Positions 24,229-32,246 of a stretch of 35,538 nt of DNA are shown here, piece by piece. Source of the DNA: JBCCSZ01 sp039199225 (GTDB lineage: Bacteria; Bacteroidota; Bacteroidia; Chitinophagales; Saprospiraceae); contig JBCCSZ010000031.1 in assembly GCA_039199225.1 (NCBI GenBank), positions 1-35,538 on the forward strand, read 5' to 3'. How positions within the stretch are numbered: the first letter of the stretch is position 1; each line of letters starts with the position of its first letter. Position numbers and translations under genes: made by a program. The notes beneath the pieces were generated by a model that was given only the letters and a program-made list of their open reading frames with translations, made no database searches and was not told the origin of the DNA.

Positions 24229-26124
24229 ATGAGCGACCAAATCAAGCACGAGTGTGGTATAGCCCTAGTCAGACTATTAAAACCACTAAGCTACTACCAC
24301 CGAAAGTACGGAACAGCTCTGTACGGCATGAATAAGTTACGCCTGCTGATGCAAAAGCAGCGAAACCGGGGCCAAGACGGCGCCGGTGTAACAACCATTA
24401 AGCTCGATCCGAAGCCCGGAAAGCGCTACATCAGCCGCAAGAGAAACATCAATGCCAATTACTTGGATGACCTTTTTTCCGACATCTACAACTATTTCAA
24501 GGGGCTGACCCACGAGCAAATCAACGATCCTGTTTGGTTAAAGGAAAACAAACCGTTTACAGGTGAGCTGTTGCTGGGGCATCTACGGTATGGTACCCAT
24601 GGCGTTAATACCATCGAAACCTGCCACCCTTTTCTGCGACGCAACAACTGGATCAGTCGGAATCTTGTCTTGGCTGGCAATTTCAACATGACCAATGTCG
24701 ATGAGTTGTTCGATGAACTGGTTGGCTTCGGTCAGTACCCCAAAGAAAAATCGGATACAGTAACTGTCCTTGAGAAAATTGGACACTTTCTCGACGACGA
24801 AGTGCAGCGATTGTATACTTGGTTCAAACCAGATGGACTGTCTAACCAGGAGGTCAATGAAATGATCTTCGAGCATCTTGATATACAGCGCTTACTGCGG
24901 CGTGCCAGCAAGCGATTCGACGGTGGCTATGTGATGGCAGGACTCATCGGGCATGGTGATGCATTTGTTATGCGCGATCCTGGAGGCATTCGGCCAGCTT
25001 ACTACTATGCAGATGAGGAGGTGGCAGTCGTCGCGTCGGAAAGACCAGCCATCCAGACAGCCTTCAACGTCCATTTTACCAAGGTCCATGAAATCAAGCC
25101 AGGACATGCGCTCGTTATGAAACGCAACGGTCTCGTAGCCGAGCAGCCTTTCATCGATACCAATCAGGTGACGCCTTGCTCTTTCGAGCGGATTTACTTC
25201 TCTCGCGGTACAGATCGAGACATTTACCTCGAACGCAAAAAGCTGGGGCAACAACTGGCAGCTCCTGTCTTGAAAGCTGTTAAGAACGACATTCGCAATA
25301 CTGTTTTTGCCTTTGTACCCAACACAGCAGAGACCGCCTTTTATGGAATGATAGAGGGCGTCAATGAAGAGCTGAATAAAATGAAGGCAGAAAGGATCAT
25401 GGCTATGGGGACGGATATAAAGCCCCGCAAATTGGAGAAAATTCTCTCCTTACAGCCTAGGGTCGAAAAGATTGTTGTGAAAGATGCCAAGCTACGCACC
25501 TTTATTGCCGATGATGCTTCTCGAAACGATCTCGTTTCTCACGTATACGATGTAACTTATGGTATTGTCGCCAATGGAAAAGATACCCTCGTTTTGGTCG
25601 ACGATTCTATTGTCAGAGGAACCACCCTCAAGACAAGTATCTTGAGCATTGTTTCTCGCTTGCGCCCGAAAAAAATCATCGTCGTTTCTTCCGCGCCACA
25701 AATCCGCTTCCCGGATTGCTATGGAATCGATATGAGTCGATTGAAAGATTTTGTAGCTTTCAGAGCATTGGTCGAATTACTCAACGAACACGACAAGGCC
25801 GACCTACTGGAGGAGGCTTACGAACGTTGCAAAGCACAAGTTGATCTGCCAAAGGAGGAGGTGACCAACGAGCTGGCACCGCTCTATGATGTGTTCACTT
25901 ATGAGCAAATCTCTGCGAAGATTGCTGAAATCGTCACGCCGATCGGAATTAAGCCCAAGGTCGAAGTGATTTATCAGACATTGGAGGGACTACATACTGC
26001 TTGTCCCAACCACAGTGGAGATTGGTATTTTTCTGGAAAGTTTCCCACGCCCGGCGGCAACAAGGTCGTCAACCGAGCTTTTATCAATTACATGGAGCGC
26101 TGCGATCAAAGGGCCTACACCTGA
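24229..26124 (+). CDS. PurF-like amidophosphoribosyltransferase paralogue (long form)
   Basis: 631 residues, about 130-150 more than usual PurF. An N-terminal class II glutaminase domain begins after an 8-residue propeptide, with the nucleophile candidate Cys9 in HECGIALV. QRNRGQDGAG and GHLRYGTHG follow, then SDT near 160-175. The C-terminal phosphoribosyltransferase domain has the PRPP loop VLVDDSIVRGTT (455-466) and RFPDCYGIDMS. Insertions include a basic stretch around 60-95. The oxyanion-hole motif HNGN is changed to GNFN (150-153). This long type occurs widely in Bacteroidota and is usually annotated as amidophosphoribosyltransferase; whether it is the purine enzyme or a paralogue with another acceptor is not clear. 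It is convergent with the aminotransferase gene. Confidence 0.85.
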   Translation: MSDQIKHECGIALVRLLKPLSYYHRKYGTALYGMNKLRLLMQKQRNRGQDGAGVTTIKLDPKPGKRYISRKRNINANYLDDLFSDIYNYFKGLTHEQINDPVWLKENKPFTGELLLGHLRYGTHGVNTIETCHPFLRRNNWISRNLVLAGNFNMTNVDELFDELVGFGQYPKEKSDTVTVLEKIGHFLDDEVQRLYTWFKPDGLSNQEVNEMIFEHLDIQRLLRRASKRFDGGYVMAGLIGHGDAFVMRDPGGIRPAYYYADEEVAVVASERPAIQTAFNVHFTKVHEIKPGHALVMKRNGLVAEQPFIDTNQVTPCSFERIYFSRGTDRDIYLERKKLGQQLAAPVLKAVKNDIRNTVFAFVPNTAETAFYGMIEGVNEELNKMKAERIMAMGTDIKPRKLEKILSLQPRVEKIVVKDAKLRTFIADDASRNDLVSHVYDVTYGIVANGKDTLVLVDDSIVRGTTLKTSILSIVSRLRPKKIIVVSSAPQIRFPDCYGIDMSRLKDFVAFRALVELLNEHDKADLLEEAYERCKAQVDLPKEEVTNELAPLYDVFTYEQISAKIAEIVTPIGIKPKVEVIYQTLEGLHTACPNHSGDWYFSGKFPTPGGNKVVNRAFINYMERCDQRAYT

Positions 26125-26160
26125 TAATCGCTGTCGGGATAGAACAGAAATATTTCACGC

Positions 26161-27321
26161 TTAGACTGTAGCTAAAATCTCTCCGGCTTGTTCCAAGACG
26201 TGCGTCGTTTTGGCAAAGCAAAACCGAACCACTTTCTCATCTTTTCCGCTGCTGTAAAATGCAGAATTTGGAATGACGGCTAGTTTGTATTCCTTGGTGA
26301 GTCGCTTGGCAAATGCCTTGTCAGATTCATCGCTGATGGCGGAGTAGTCCGCGGTGAGGAAGTAGGTACCCTCGCATGCCAAAGGCTCAAAGCGAGAGGC
26401 TTCCAGCATGGGGGCAAAATAATCTCGTTTTTCTTGATAAAAGGCCGGTAGGCTGAGATAGACACTTGGGTCTTTCAAAAACTCCGCGATGGCGTACTGC
26501 ACAGGGGTATTTACAGAAAAGACATTGAACTGGTGAACCTTCCGAAATTCCGCCATCAGATTTTGCGGTGCTATGCAATAACCCATTTTCCAACCTGTAC
26601 TGTGGAAGGTTTTGCCAAAAGAATAGGTGGCCAGGCTTCTTTCAAATAGGTCCGGATAACGCAGGATACTTTGGTGAGGCTGTTGATCGAAGGTCAGGTG
26701 TTCATAAACCTCATCGCTCAGTATCAAAATGTTGCTGTTTTCTGTCAGACGTTGCAACTGCAGCATGTCCTGCTCGGTAAATATGCGCCCCGTCGGGTTG
26801 TGCGGCGTATTGATGATGATCATGCGCGTACGAGGGCTGATCAATTGGGCGAATTGCTCCCAATCTATCGTGTAATCCGGCGCACTCAATTCGTAGACCA
26901 CTGGAATACCGCCGGCCAATTCGATCGAAGGGCGGTAAGAATCATAGGCTGGTTCAATCAAGATGACTTCATCTTCTTTCTGGACAAAAGCGGTGATGGC
27001 CGTGAATAAGGCTTGCGTTGCTCCCGCTGTGATGGTGATCTCGTGAATAGGGTCAATTGCTTGGCCGTAAAGCGATTGCGCCTTTTGGGCAAGCTGCTCT
27101 CTCAATGGCAGTGCGCCAGCCATTGGTGCGTACTGATTGAAGCCCTTCTGCATATAATCCGATACAAGCGCTTTGAGCTTTTCTGGGCAATCGAAGTTTG
27201 GAAAGCCTTGAGAAAGATTGATGGCCTGGTGTTCTCGTGCCAGGGCCGACATGACCGTGAAGATGGTCGTTCCGACCCAAGGAAGCTTAGACTCTATTTG
27301 TAGGGTAGACTTAGGCAGCAT
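26161..27321 (-). CDS. Class I/II PLP aminotransferase (methionine/kynurenine aminotransferase-like)
   Basis: 386 residues from the ATG at 27321; an upstream in-frame start at 27348 lies inside the preceding gene and is less likely. The fold-type I core is intact: INLSQGFPNFDCP, ITAGATQALFTA, IINTPHNPTGRIF, ILSDEVYEHLTFD, and the PLP lysine Lys237 in SFGKTFHSTGWKMGY. The sequence resembles YbdL (methionine aminotransferase) and kynurenine aminotransferases, so it probably transaminates large amino acids. Its ATG overlaps the PCD gene end by 11 bases, indicating translational coupling. The operon order is M42 peptidase, PCD, aminotransferase. Confidence 0.93.
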   Translation of the reverse strand: MLPKSTLQIESKLPWVGTTIFTVMSALAREHQAINLSQGFPNFDCPEKLKALVSDYMQKGFNQYAPMAGALPLREQLAQKAQSLYGQAIDPIHEITITAGATQALFTAITAFVQKEDEVILIEPAYDSYRPSIELAGGIPVVYELSAPDYTIDWEQFAQLISPRTRMIIINTPHNPTGRIFTEQDMLQLQRLTENSNILILSDEVYEHLTFDQQPHQSILRYPDLFERSLATYSFGKTFHSTGWKMGYCIAPQNLMAEFRKVHQFNVFSVNTPVQYAIAEFLKDPSVYLSLPAFYQEKRDYFAPMLEASRFEPLACEGTYFLTADYSAISDESDKAFAKRLTKEYKLAVIPNSAFYSSGKDEKVVRFCFAKTTHVLEQAGEILATV

Positions 27322-27556
27322 ATTTCTCGTACACTTTGCTGACGGCATCGGCCAACTTTCGGTCTTTTTCTGTCACGATGTTTCCTTCATCATGCGTGCG
27401 TAAGGTGATGGTAACCGTATTGTAAACATTTGACCATTCTGGATGGTGATTTTGCTTTTCCGCATGAAAGGCAACTTCGGTCATAAATCCGAAAGCTTCC
27501 ATAAAGTCTTTGAATTTAAAGGTAGCTTCGAGTTTGTTATCGGCTTCGTTCCACAT
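27311..27556 (-). CDS. Pterin-4a-carbinolamine dehydratase (PCD/DCoH)
   Basis: 81 residues, short but within the range of bacterial PCDs. The active-site motif KQNHHPEW (His37, His38, Pro39) is present, followed by VYNTVTITLRTHDEGNIVTEKDRKLA, the conserved second half. The enzyme dehydrates 4a-hydroxytetrahydrobiopterin during recycling of the cofactor of phenylalanine hydroxylase. No hydroxylase gene is seen in the window. The last codons overlap the start of the aminotransferase gene, and the M42 gene ends 39 bases upstream. Confidence 0.93.
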   Translation of the reverse strand: MWNEADNKLEATFKFKDFMEAFGFMTEVAFHAEKQNHHPEWSNVYNTVTITLRTHDEGNIVTEKDRKLADAVSKVYEKYAA

Positions 27557-27595
27557 GTGGTTAGGGGTTTTTGAGCAGCAAGAAGGGCTGCTGAT

Positions 27596-28642
27596 TTAGA
27601 AATTCCAGTCGTATTCGTGTAGATGTTCCAATCCAGCTTTCAGCAGTTCGATGCAATTTTTCACATCTCGCTTGTGGGCCATTTCAATCGTTTGGTGCAT
27701 GTGGCGCAGCGGAATGGAAATGGCACCTGCAATGGCTCCATTCTTACCATACCTTTGTATCCCGGCCGTGTCCGTTCCACCTCTAGGTAGCACTTCCTTT
27801 TGCGAGGGAATATTTTGGCGCTCTGCCATCGACTCAAGGTATCTGACCATGCGGTAGTCGCAGATCGTCGATCCATCTATGACTTTGATGGCAGCTCCTT
27901 TTCCGAGGCGGGTGACCATCTCGTGTGGTTGAGCTCCTGGTACATCAAAGGCAATCGTTACATCGAGTCCGAAACCAAAATCGGGATTGATGTGGTGTGC
28001 TGCATTAATGGCTCCTCTAAGGCCGACTTCCTCCTGCACCGTAAACACTGCATAAATATCATACGGAACACTTTGATCTTTCAACAAACGCAAGGTTTCC
28101 AGCAAGATGAAGACAGAAACCCGATTGTCCAGTGATTTGCTGTTGACACAGTCGCCCATTTCTATCAGCTGCCGCTCGCGCGTGACAGGGTCACCAACAG
28201 AGACCAGTTTTTTAATGGCTTCCACTTCCATACCTGTATCGATGAAGTAATCGTGGATGGGAACCGTCTTATTGCGTTCCTCTGCTTTCATCAAGTGGAT
28301 GGGCTTAGAACCCATAACCCCTAAGACATCTTTCTTACCGTGGATGATGACTCTCTGGGAGGTCAATGTTTTGGGATCAAAGCCACCGAGGGTGTGAAAG
28401 CGGACGAAGCCATCATCGTCGATGTGTGTCACGATGAAGCCGATTTCATCCATATGAGCGGCAACCATTACTCTTTTGGATTCTTTACCTTTTTTGAGGG
28501 CAATGACACTGCCCATTGCATCGACAGAAACCTCATCTACCAGTGGGGTAACTTGTTCGATGACCAATTGGCGGACTTGTTGCTCGAACCCGGAGGTACC
28601 AGGTGTCTCACATATCTTCTTTAGCAATTCAGTATTTATCAT
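27596..28642 (-). CDS. M42 family metallo-aminopeptidase
   Basis: 348 residues, typical of PepA/FrvX/tetrahedral aminopeptidases. Visible motifs: CETPGTSGFE near the N-terminus, AAHMDEIGF (metal ligand His63), SLDNRVSVFILLETL (bridging Asp), FTVQEEVGLRGA (catalytic Glu pair), AFDVPGAQP and GGTDTAGIQRYG with a C-terminal HMHQTIEMAHKRD. Such enzymes form dodecameric cytoplasmic particles that trim peptides. It is the first gene of the leftward operon with PCD and the aminotransferase, suggesting amino-acid salvage. The ATG at 28642 gives the usual N-terminus. Confidence 0.94.
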   Translation of the reverse strand: MINTELLKKICETPGTSGFEQQVRQLVIEQVTPLVDEVSVDAMGSVIALKKGKESKRVMVAAHMDEIGFIVTHIDDDGFVRFHTLGGFDPKTLTSQRVIIHGKKDVLGVMGSKPIHLMKAEERNKTVPIHDYFIDTGMEVEAIKKLVSVGDPVTRERQLIEMGDCVNSKSLDNRVSVFILLETLRLLKDQSVPYDIYAVFTVQEEVGLRGAINAAHHINPDFGFGLDVTIAFDVPGAQPHEMVTRLGKGAAIKVIDGSTICDYRMVRYLESMAERQNIPSQKEVLPRGGTDTAGIQRYGKNGAIAGAISIPLRHMHQTIEMAHKRDVKNCIELLKAGLEHLHEYDWNF

Positions 28643-28884
28643 AAAAACGTTGTGTTCAGGGCTTTGTCCTTTTTGTCAAAATAGACCTTGGTGTTGAATG
28701 GCTTGGATTGTGAAGTAGAAGGCTTGGGCTAAATAATCGCGAAAATACTATTATTTATGTGGCATCCCCATATGATTTACTGCTTCATTTGCGTTCCTAG
28801 CTTGAAAAATGACATATTTTTTCCATTTGAGCATGAAAATTGATTAACTTCCAAGTTAGAAACACTGTAAAAACCGAAATTAAG

Positions 28885-30639
28885 ATGAAAGCTGCACTTC
28901 AACTTTGCTGGATTTGTTTATTCAGCATAACCTCCCTCCATCTGCACTCTCAAACTGCTTCCAAAGATTATACCTACACCATCCACGTTGGCGCCTTTGT
29001 GAAGGCTAATTTGGCAGATTTTGAGAAAATTCGTCCCCTCGGGTTTATGTACGCCGAAGTCTTCGACAACAGCCTGCTCCGAATTTACTTGGGAGATTAT
29101 GCCAACGAAAAATCTGCTGAGGCAGTGTTGGCAAAAATCAAAACCAATGGTTATCCGGATGCTTACATCACCCGAAAAGACCTTAGTCGAGGAGTACAGA
29201 AGTCGATGATCCAGCTTGGAACGGCTGCTTTTAATGATCAAATCAACTGGGAAAGATATGCTTTGGCGGGGCCTCTATATGTTCAACAGGTGGATAAATC
29301 GCTCAAAATTATGACAGGCATGTTCGACGATCTCGAAATGGCTCAAAGGAGGTTGCGAACCATTCGAGGTGGTGGCTTTAAGGATGCTTTCATCAAGAAT
29401 GTCAATGAAGCCATGTTGCACGAGGTCACGAGCTTTGAGGCGGGCCGCGAGTTGCAGCAAAATACCATCGAGGCCATCCCGGATGCCTACGAAGAGACGG
29501 TCACGGAAAAAGGCGAAGCACCAAAAACAGAGGATCCCATTGCATTGGTAGAGGCAGGGACACTCACGGAAAAAGAAGCCACACCACCACCGGCAGAGGC
29601 CATTCCTCAGTCTTATGACCAGCCTATACAGCTTCAGGTGCCAAGGGCCATTCCTGCTCCGGCCATTCGCAAGAGCGTCAAGCGAAACTCTGTATTGGAG
29701 CTGCAAAAAGTACTCAAAAAGTCTGGTGCCTACACCAGTAGCTTGGATGGTTTTTACGGAAAGGGTACAGCCGCTGGCTATGAGCGGATCATGCAGCAAA
29801 ACAGCCAATTGCGCAAGTACAGCCTGTTGGCAAAGTACACCCGTGAGATGAATTCAACTACTAGGCCGGGCCAGTTGCAGTACTACATCAACACTCTGGC
29901 AGCTGATACTAGAAATGCTACCAAGAAATTAGAGGCGTCCGCTGATCCAGTTGCAAAGGTGTACTTGGCCTATGTCAAGTTTGTAACTCAGGGGCAGAGA
30001 AGGGAGGTCGATGATTTGATGAATACGGCCATCAAGAAAGCTTTCAAAGGATACAAGGGTACGAAGGTGCCGCTCGATGCCACCCTGGACTATTCCTACC
30101 GCTCGCTGGATCAATTGCTGCAGCACCTCGCCTGTGTACAGTCGATTTCCAAAACGGCTAAAGACCTACCTTGCTGGATGCTTCGCCAACATCCCAAGGA
30201 AGCTGCCCAAGCTTTCAGTGGTGAGTTGGGGCTGGGCATGCAACAATGCGATGATTTTGTCAACTGGCAAGAGCTGAAGCTGCTGCGCACCATTGCTGCC
30301 GACCTCAATCCCCAGGGAGTGGCAGACGCCAACAAAGTGGCGGCCTATGCCTCAGACCGGGCGCGCTATCTGCTGAGTCCTCAAAAGCTGGACATCCTCA
30401 AAGCGGAAGAACTCAACAACTGGCACATCGCTCTTTGGAATGGACTGGATAAGTGGGCGGCCAAAGAAGGCTTGCACGCCAAGCTGGTGGTGCCACTTCG
30501 AGTGACGTACTTCCAATCGATGGTCCGTCTGGAAGATTACTTTATGACCAAAAACATCAAGCCCAAGGATGCTCGCCATTTGGCCATTGGGGTCTTGCGC
30601 ACCATGGTCGATCAGCATTTAAATAGCTATTCTTCTTAA
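28885..30639 (+). CDS. Secreted protein with SPOR-like repeats and peptidoglycan-binding-like domain
   Basis: 584 residues from the ATG at 28885; a TTG at 28840 would add a hydrophilic 15-residue extension before the signal peptide. Signal peptide 1-22 (ending LHS, Gln23 next). Residues about 28-105 look like a SPOR/SPOR-like repeat (YTIHVGAFVKANLADFEKIRPLG), and about 110-190 a second, more diverged copy (DDLEMAQRRLRTIRGGGFKDAFI). After a Pro/Glu-rich linker, about 275-320 resembles a PG_binding_1 fold (VLELQKVLKKSGAYTSSLDGFYGKGT). The last 260 residues are helical and unrecognised. A role at the cell wall is inferred. No known enzyme motif is seen. Confidence 0.72.
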   Translation: MKAALQLCWICLFSITSLHLHSQTASKDYTYTIHVGAFVKANLADFEKIRPLGFMYAEVFDNSLLRIYLGDYANEKSAEAVLAKIKTNGYPDAYITRKDLSRGVQKSMIQLGTAAFNDQINWERYALAGPLYVQQVDKSLKIMTGMFDDLEMAQRRLRTIRGGGFKDAFIKNVNEAMLHEVTSFEAGRELQQNTIEAIPDAYEETVTEKGEAPKTEDPIALVEAGTLTEKEATPPPAEAIPQSYDQPIQLQVPRAIPAPAIRKSVKRNSVLELQKVLKKSGAYTSSLDGFYGKGTAAGYERIMQQNSQLRKYSLLAKYTREMNSTTRPGQLQYYINTLAADTRNATKKLEASADPVAKVYLAYVKFVTQGQRREVDDLMNTAIKKAFKGYKGTKVPLDATLDYSYRSLDQLLQHLACVQSISKTAKDLPCWMLRQHPKEAAQAFSGELGLGMQQCDDFVNWQELKLLRTIAADLNPQGVADANKVAAYASDRARYLLSPQKLDILKAEELNNWHIALWNGLDKWAAKEGLHAKLVVPLRVTYFQSMVRLEDYFMTKNIKPKDARHLAIGVLRTMVDQHLNSYSS

Positions 30640-30685
30640 ACACGCGCTTTTTATCCATCTTTTTTCTCAATAAAATCTGCAAAAG

Positions 30686-30693
30686 TACTTTTG
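30686..30693 (+). promoter_or_regulatory. Predicted -7 promoter element
   Basis: TACTTTTG matches TAnnTTTG exactly, 57 bases before the ATG at 30751. Confidence 0.45.
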
Positions 30694-30750
30694 CCGGGCC
30701 ATTGGCTTGTTGTATCTTGAGGTAGCCTCCACTTTCCAAAGAATCAAAAA

Positions 30751-31365
30751 ATGAAACCTCTACCCAACATCCTCTTGGCCATCGATCTATGTCTAAGCCT
30801 CTGCATGCTGGATGCGAGTGGTGCTATGTATTGCCAAATCGACGAGACAACCAAGCTACAGATGGTCAGGGAAGCCTTCCAAGAAAAGCTTTGGGATACG
30901 GCTATTTGCGTAAGACCTGTCGACGAGAAAAAGAACTTAACGGCTGGTCGGACGCATCGAATAGGCGTTGCTCCTGATTTGACAAACGGTTCTTACGAAT
31001 TGCATGGATGGCCGACCTTTCTGAAAGGGCCTGAGATCAATCGAGTCAGAGTTTTTGAAATCAAGGCCGGCAAAGTAGATAGCCTGGAACTGAATTTCGA
31101 TAGCGGAGAAGCCTTTATCGGAGCAACGCACGAAGGGGCCTTGGTTGATGCGACAGTGACCATCTACGCCAAAGAAGCCCGAAAAAATGTTGCCAGCGGC
31201 CGCACCTACAAGCATGGTAAAACCAATCCAAAGAAATTTGTTCTTCAACCTGGCCTGTATATCGTTGAAATGAAAGCCTTAAGTGCTGATGTCAGAGGCA
31301 TAAAGAAATCATTTGAAATGACCATCAAAGCGGGTGAAGCCTTCCGGAAAACAGTGGCATTTTAA
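30751..31365 (+). CDS. Secreted protein of unknown function
   Basis: 204 residues. The N-terminus (1-28) is a probable signal peptide with a Cys-rich end, although the cleavage site is unclear. The rest has two halves with similar beta-rich sequence; the second half contains ASGRTYKHGKTNPKKFVLQPGLYIVEMKAL, which resembles the carboxypeptidase-regulatory-like or VWA-associated beta-sandwich segments seen in other exported proteins. I do not recognise the family. It lies just downstream of the SPOR-like protein but has its own promoter candidate. Confidence 0.65.
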   Translation: MKPLPNILLAIDLCLSLCMLDASGAMYCQIDETTKLQMVREAFQEKLWDTAICVRPVDEKKNLTAGRTHRIGVAPDLTNGSYELHGWPTFLKGPEINRVRVFEIKAGKVDSLELNFDSGEAFIGATHEGALVDATVTIYAKEARKNVASGRTYKHGKTNPKKFVLQPGLYIVEMKALSADVRGIKKSFEMTIKAGEAFRKTVAF

Positions 31366-31394
31366 TGGAATAAGAAGGAGTTTCAGTAGCAGTG

Positions 31395-31913
31395 CTAAAG
31401 AGCCTTTAAGACAAAATTTAGGCGTGTTGGGATAAACTGAGGGGAAAACTCCCGCAGTTGAAACTCGACCCGTAGATTAATACTTTCCTTAAGCAGAAAA
31501 TCCTGCGCATTGCTCAGAGATGGAATCAGCGGAAGCCTACTCCCCGTATTAAAGGGTACCTGTGGGTGGAAAAATATTTCGACGTCGACATCTGGATCAT
31601 CTTTGTCAAATAATTGAACAGACATCTCCCGGATAAAGCTGTAGTCCAACCCATTCAGGGTAACTTCCATTTGCGACTCCTTGGGGTTGATGGATTGCAA
31701 ATCGTTGGGGTCTATATTAAAGTTGGCCAGTAAGGTGTCTATGCGAGTAGGGATATTGAAAATTTCGAAAACATGGGTTTCCAGGGTATTCAAACCTGCC
31801 GGGATTTCAAACTCCACTTGGTAGGGGATGTTGAATAAGATGTTTTCATCTCGCTTCGTACAGCCGGCAATCAGCACGGCAGTCAGCATCAGTAATAATA
31901 TCCTTTTTATCAT
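31395..31913 (-). CDS. Lipoprotein of unknown function
   Basis: 172 residues from the ATG at 31913 (a TTG six codons upstream is possible but would precede the signal peptide). The lipobox is LIAGC (Cys18). The mature part (about 20-172) is beta-rich with no family I recognise, for example FEIPAGLNTLETHVFEIFNIPTRIDTLL. Convergent with the 30751-31365 gene, ending 29 bases from its stop. The exported location follows from the lipobox; function is unknown. Confidence 0.7.
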   Translation of the reverse strand: MIKRILLLMLTAVLIAGCTKRDENILFNIPYQVEFEIPAGLNTLETHVFEIFNIPTRIDTLLANFNIDPNDLQSINPKESQMEVTLNGLDYSFIREMSVQLFDKDDPDVDVEIFFHPQVPFNTGSRLPLIPSLSNAQDFLLKESINLRVEFQLREFSPQFIPTRLNFVLKAL

Positions 31914-32246
31914 ATCAATTGAGTCATTCAAGTTGCGATTCTCATCTAAGAGGTTGGTAGTGCATGCCCGAGGAAGCTTTTAACCCAACTATTTGACCTA
32001 TGAAATACTTATGGGAAATTTCTTTTGAAGCCTTCACGCATCGCAACTCAGGTTAATTATCAGACCCCGGAGCATCTTCCTACCCAAGGTCATAACAGGA
32101 TTTTATGAAAAATATTTCTTTGTTAATATTTTCTGTCTATATTAACACATCTCAAGTTGCAATGAATGGCAATTTGGACAGATGACAGACAGTTTTGACA
32201 TCATTTCGTCGACCTCGATTTTCCCACGCTTAAATCCGTCAGAATT
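31914..32246. other. Divergent intergenic region with a 9-bp dyad
   Basis: 333 bases. TGTTAATAT (32121-32129) and ATATTAACA (32139-32147) form a perfect 9-bp inverted repeat with a 9-base spacer, about 100 bases before the GCS2-CBS gene: an operator candidate. A TTTG (32119-32122) overlaps its left arm and could be a -33 element, but no TAnnTTTG lies at the right distance. Nothing else recognised. Confidence 0.45.

Noticed and set aside
29275..29808. 177-residue minus-strand ORF in the SPOR-like gene
   Set aside because: Antisense shadow of a gene with signal peptide and SPOR-like repeats.
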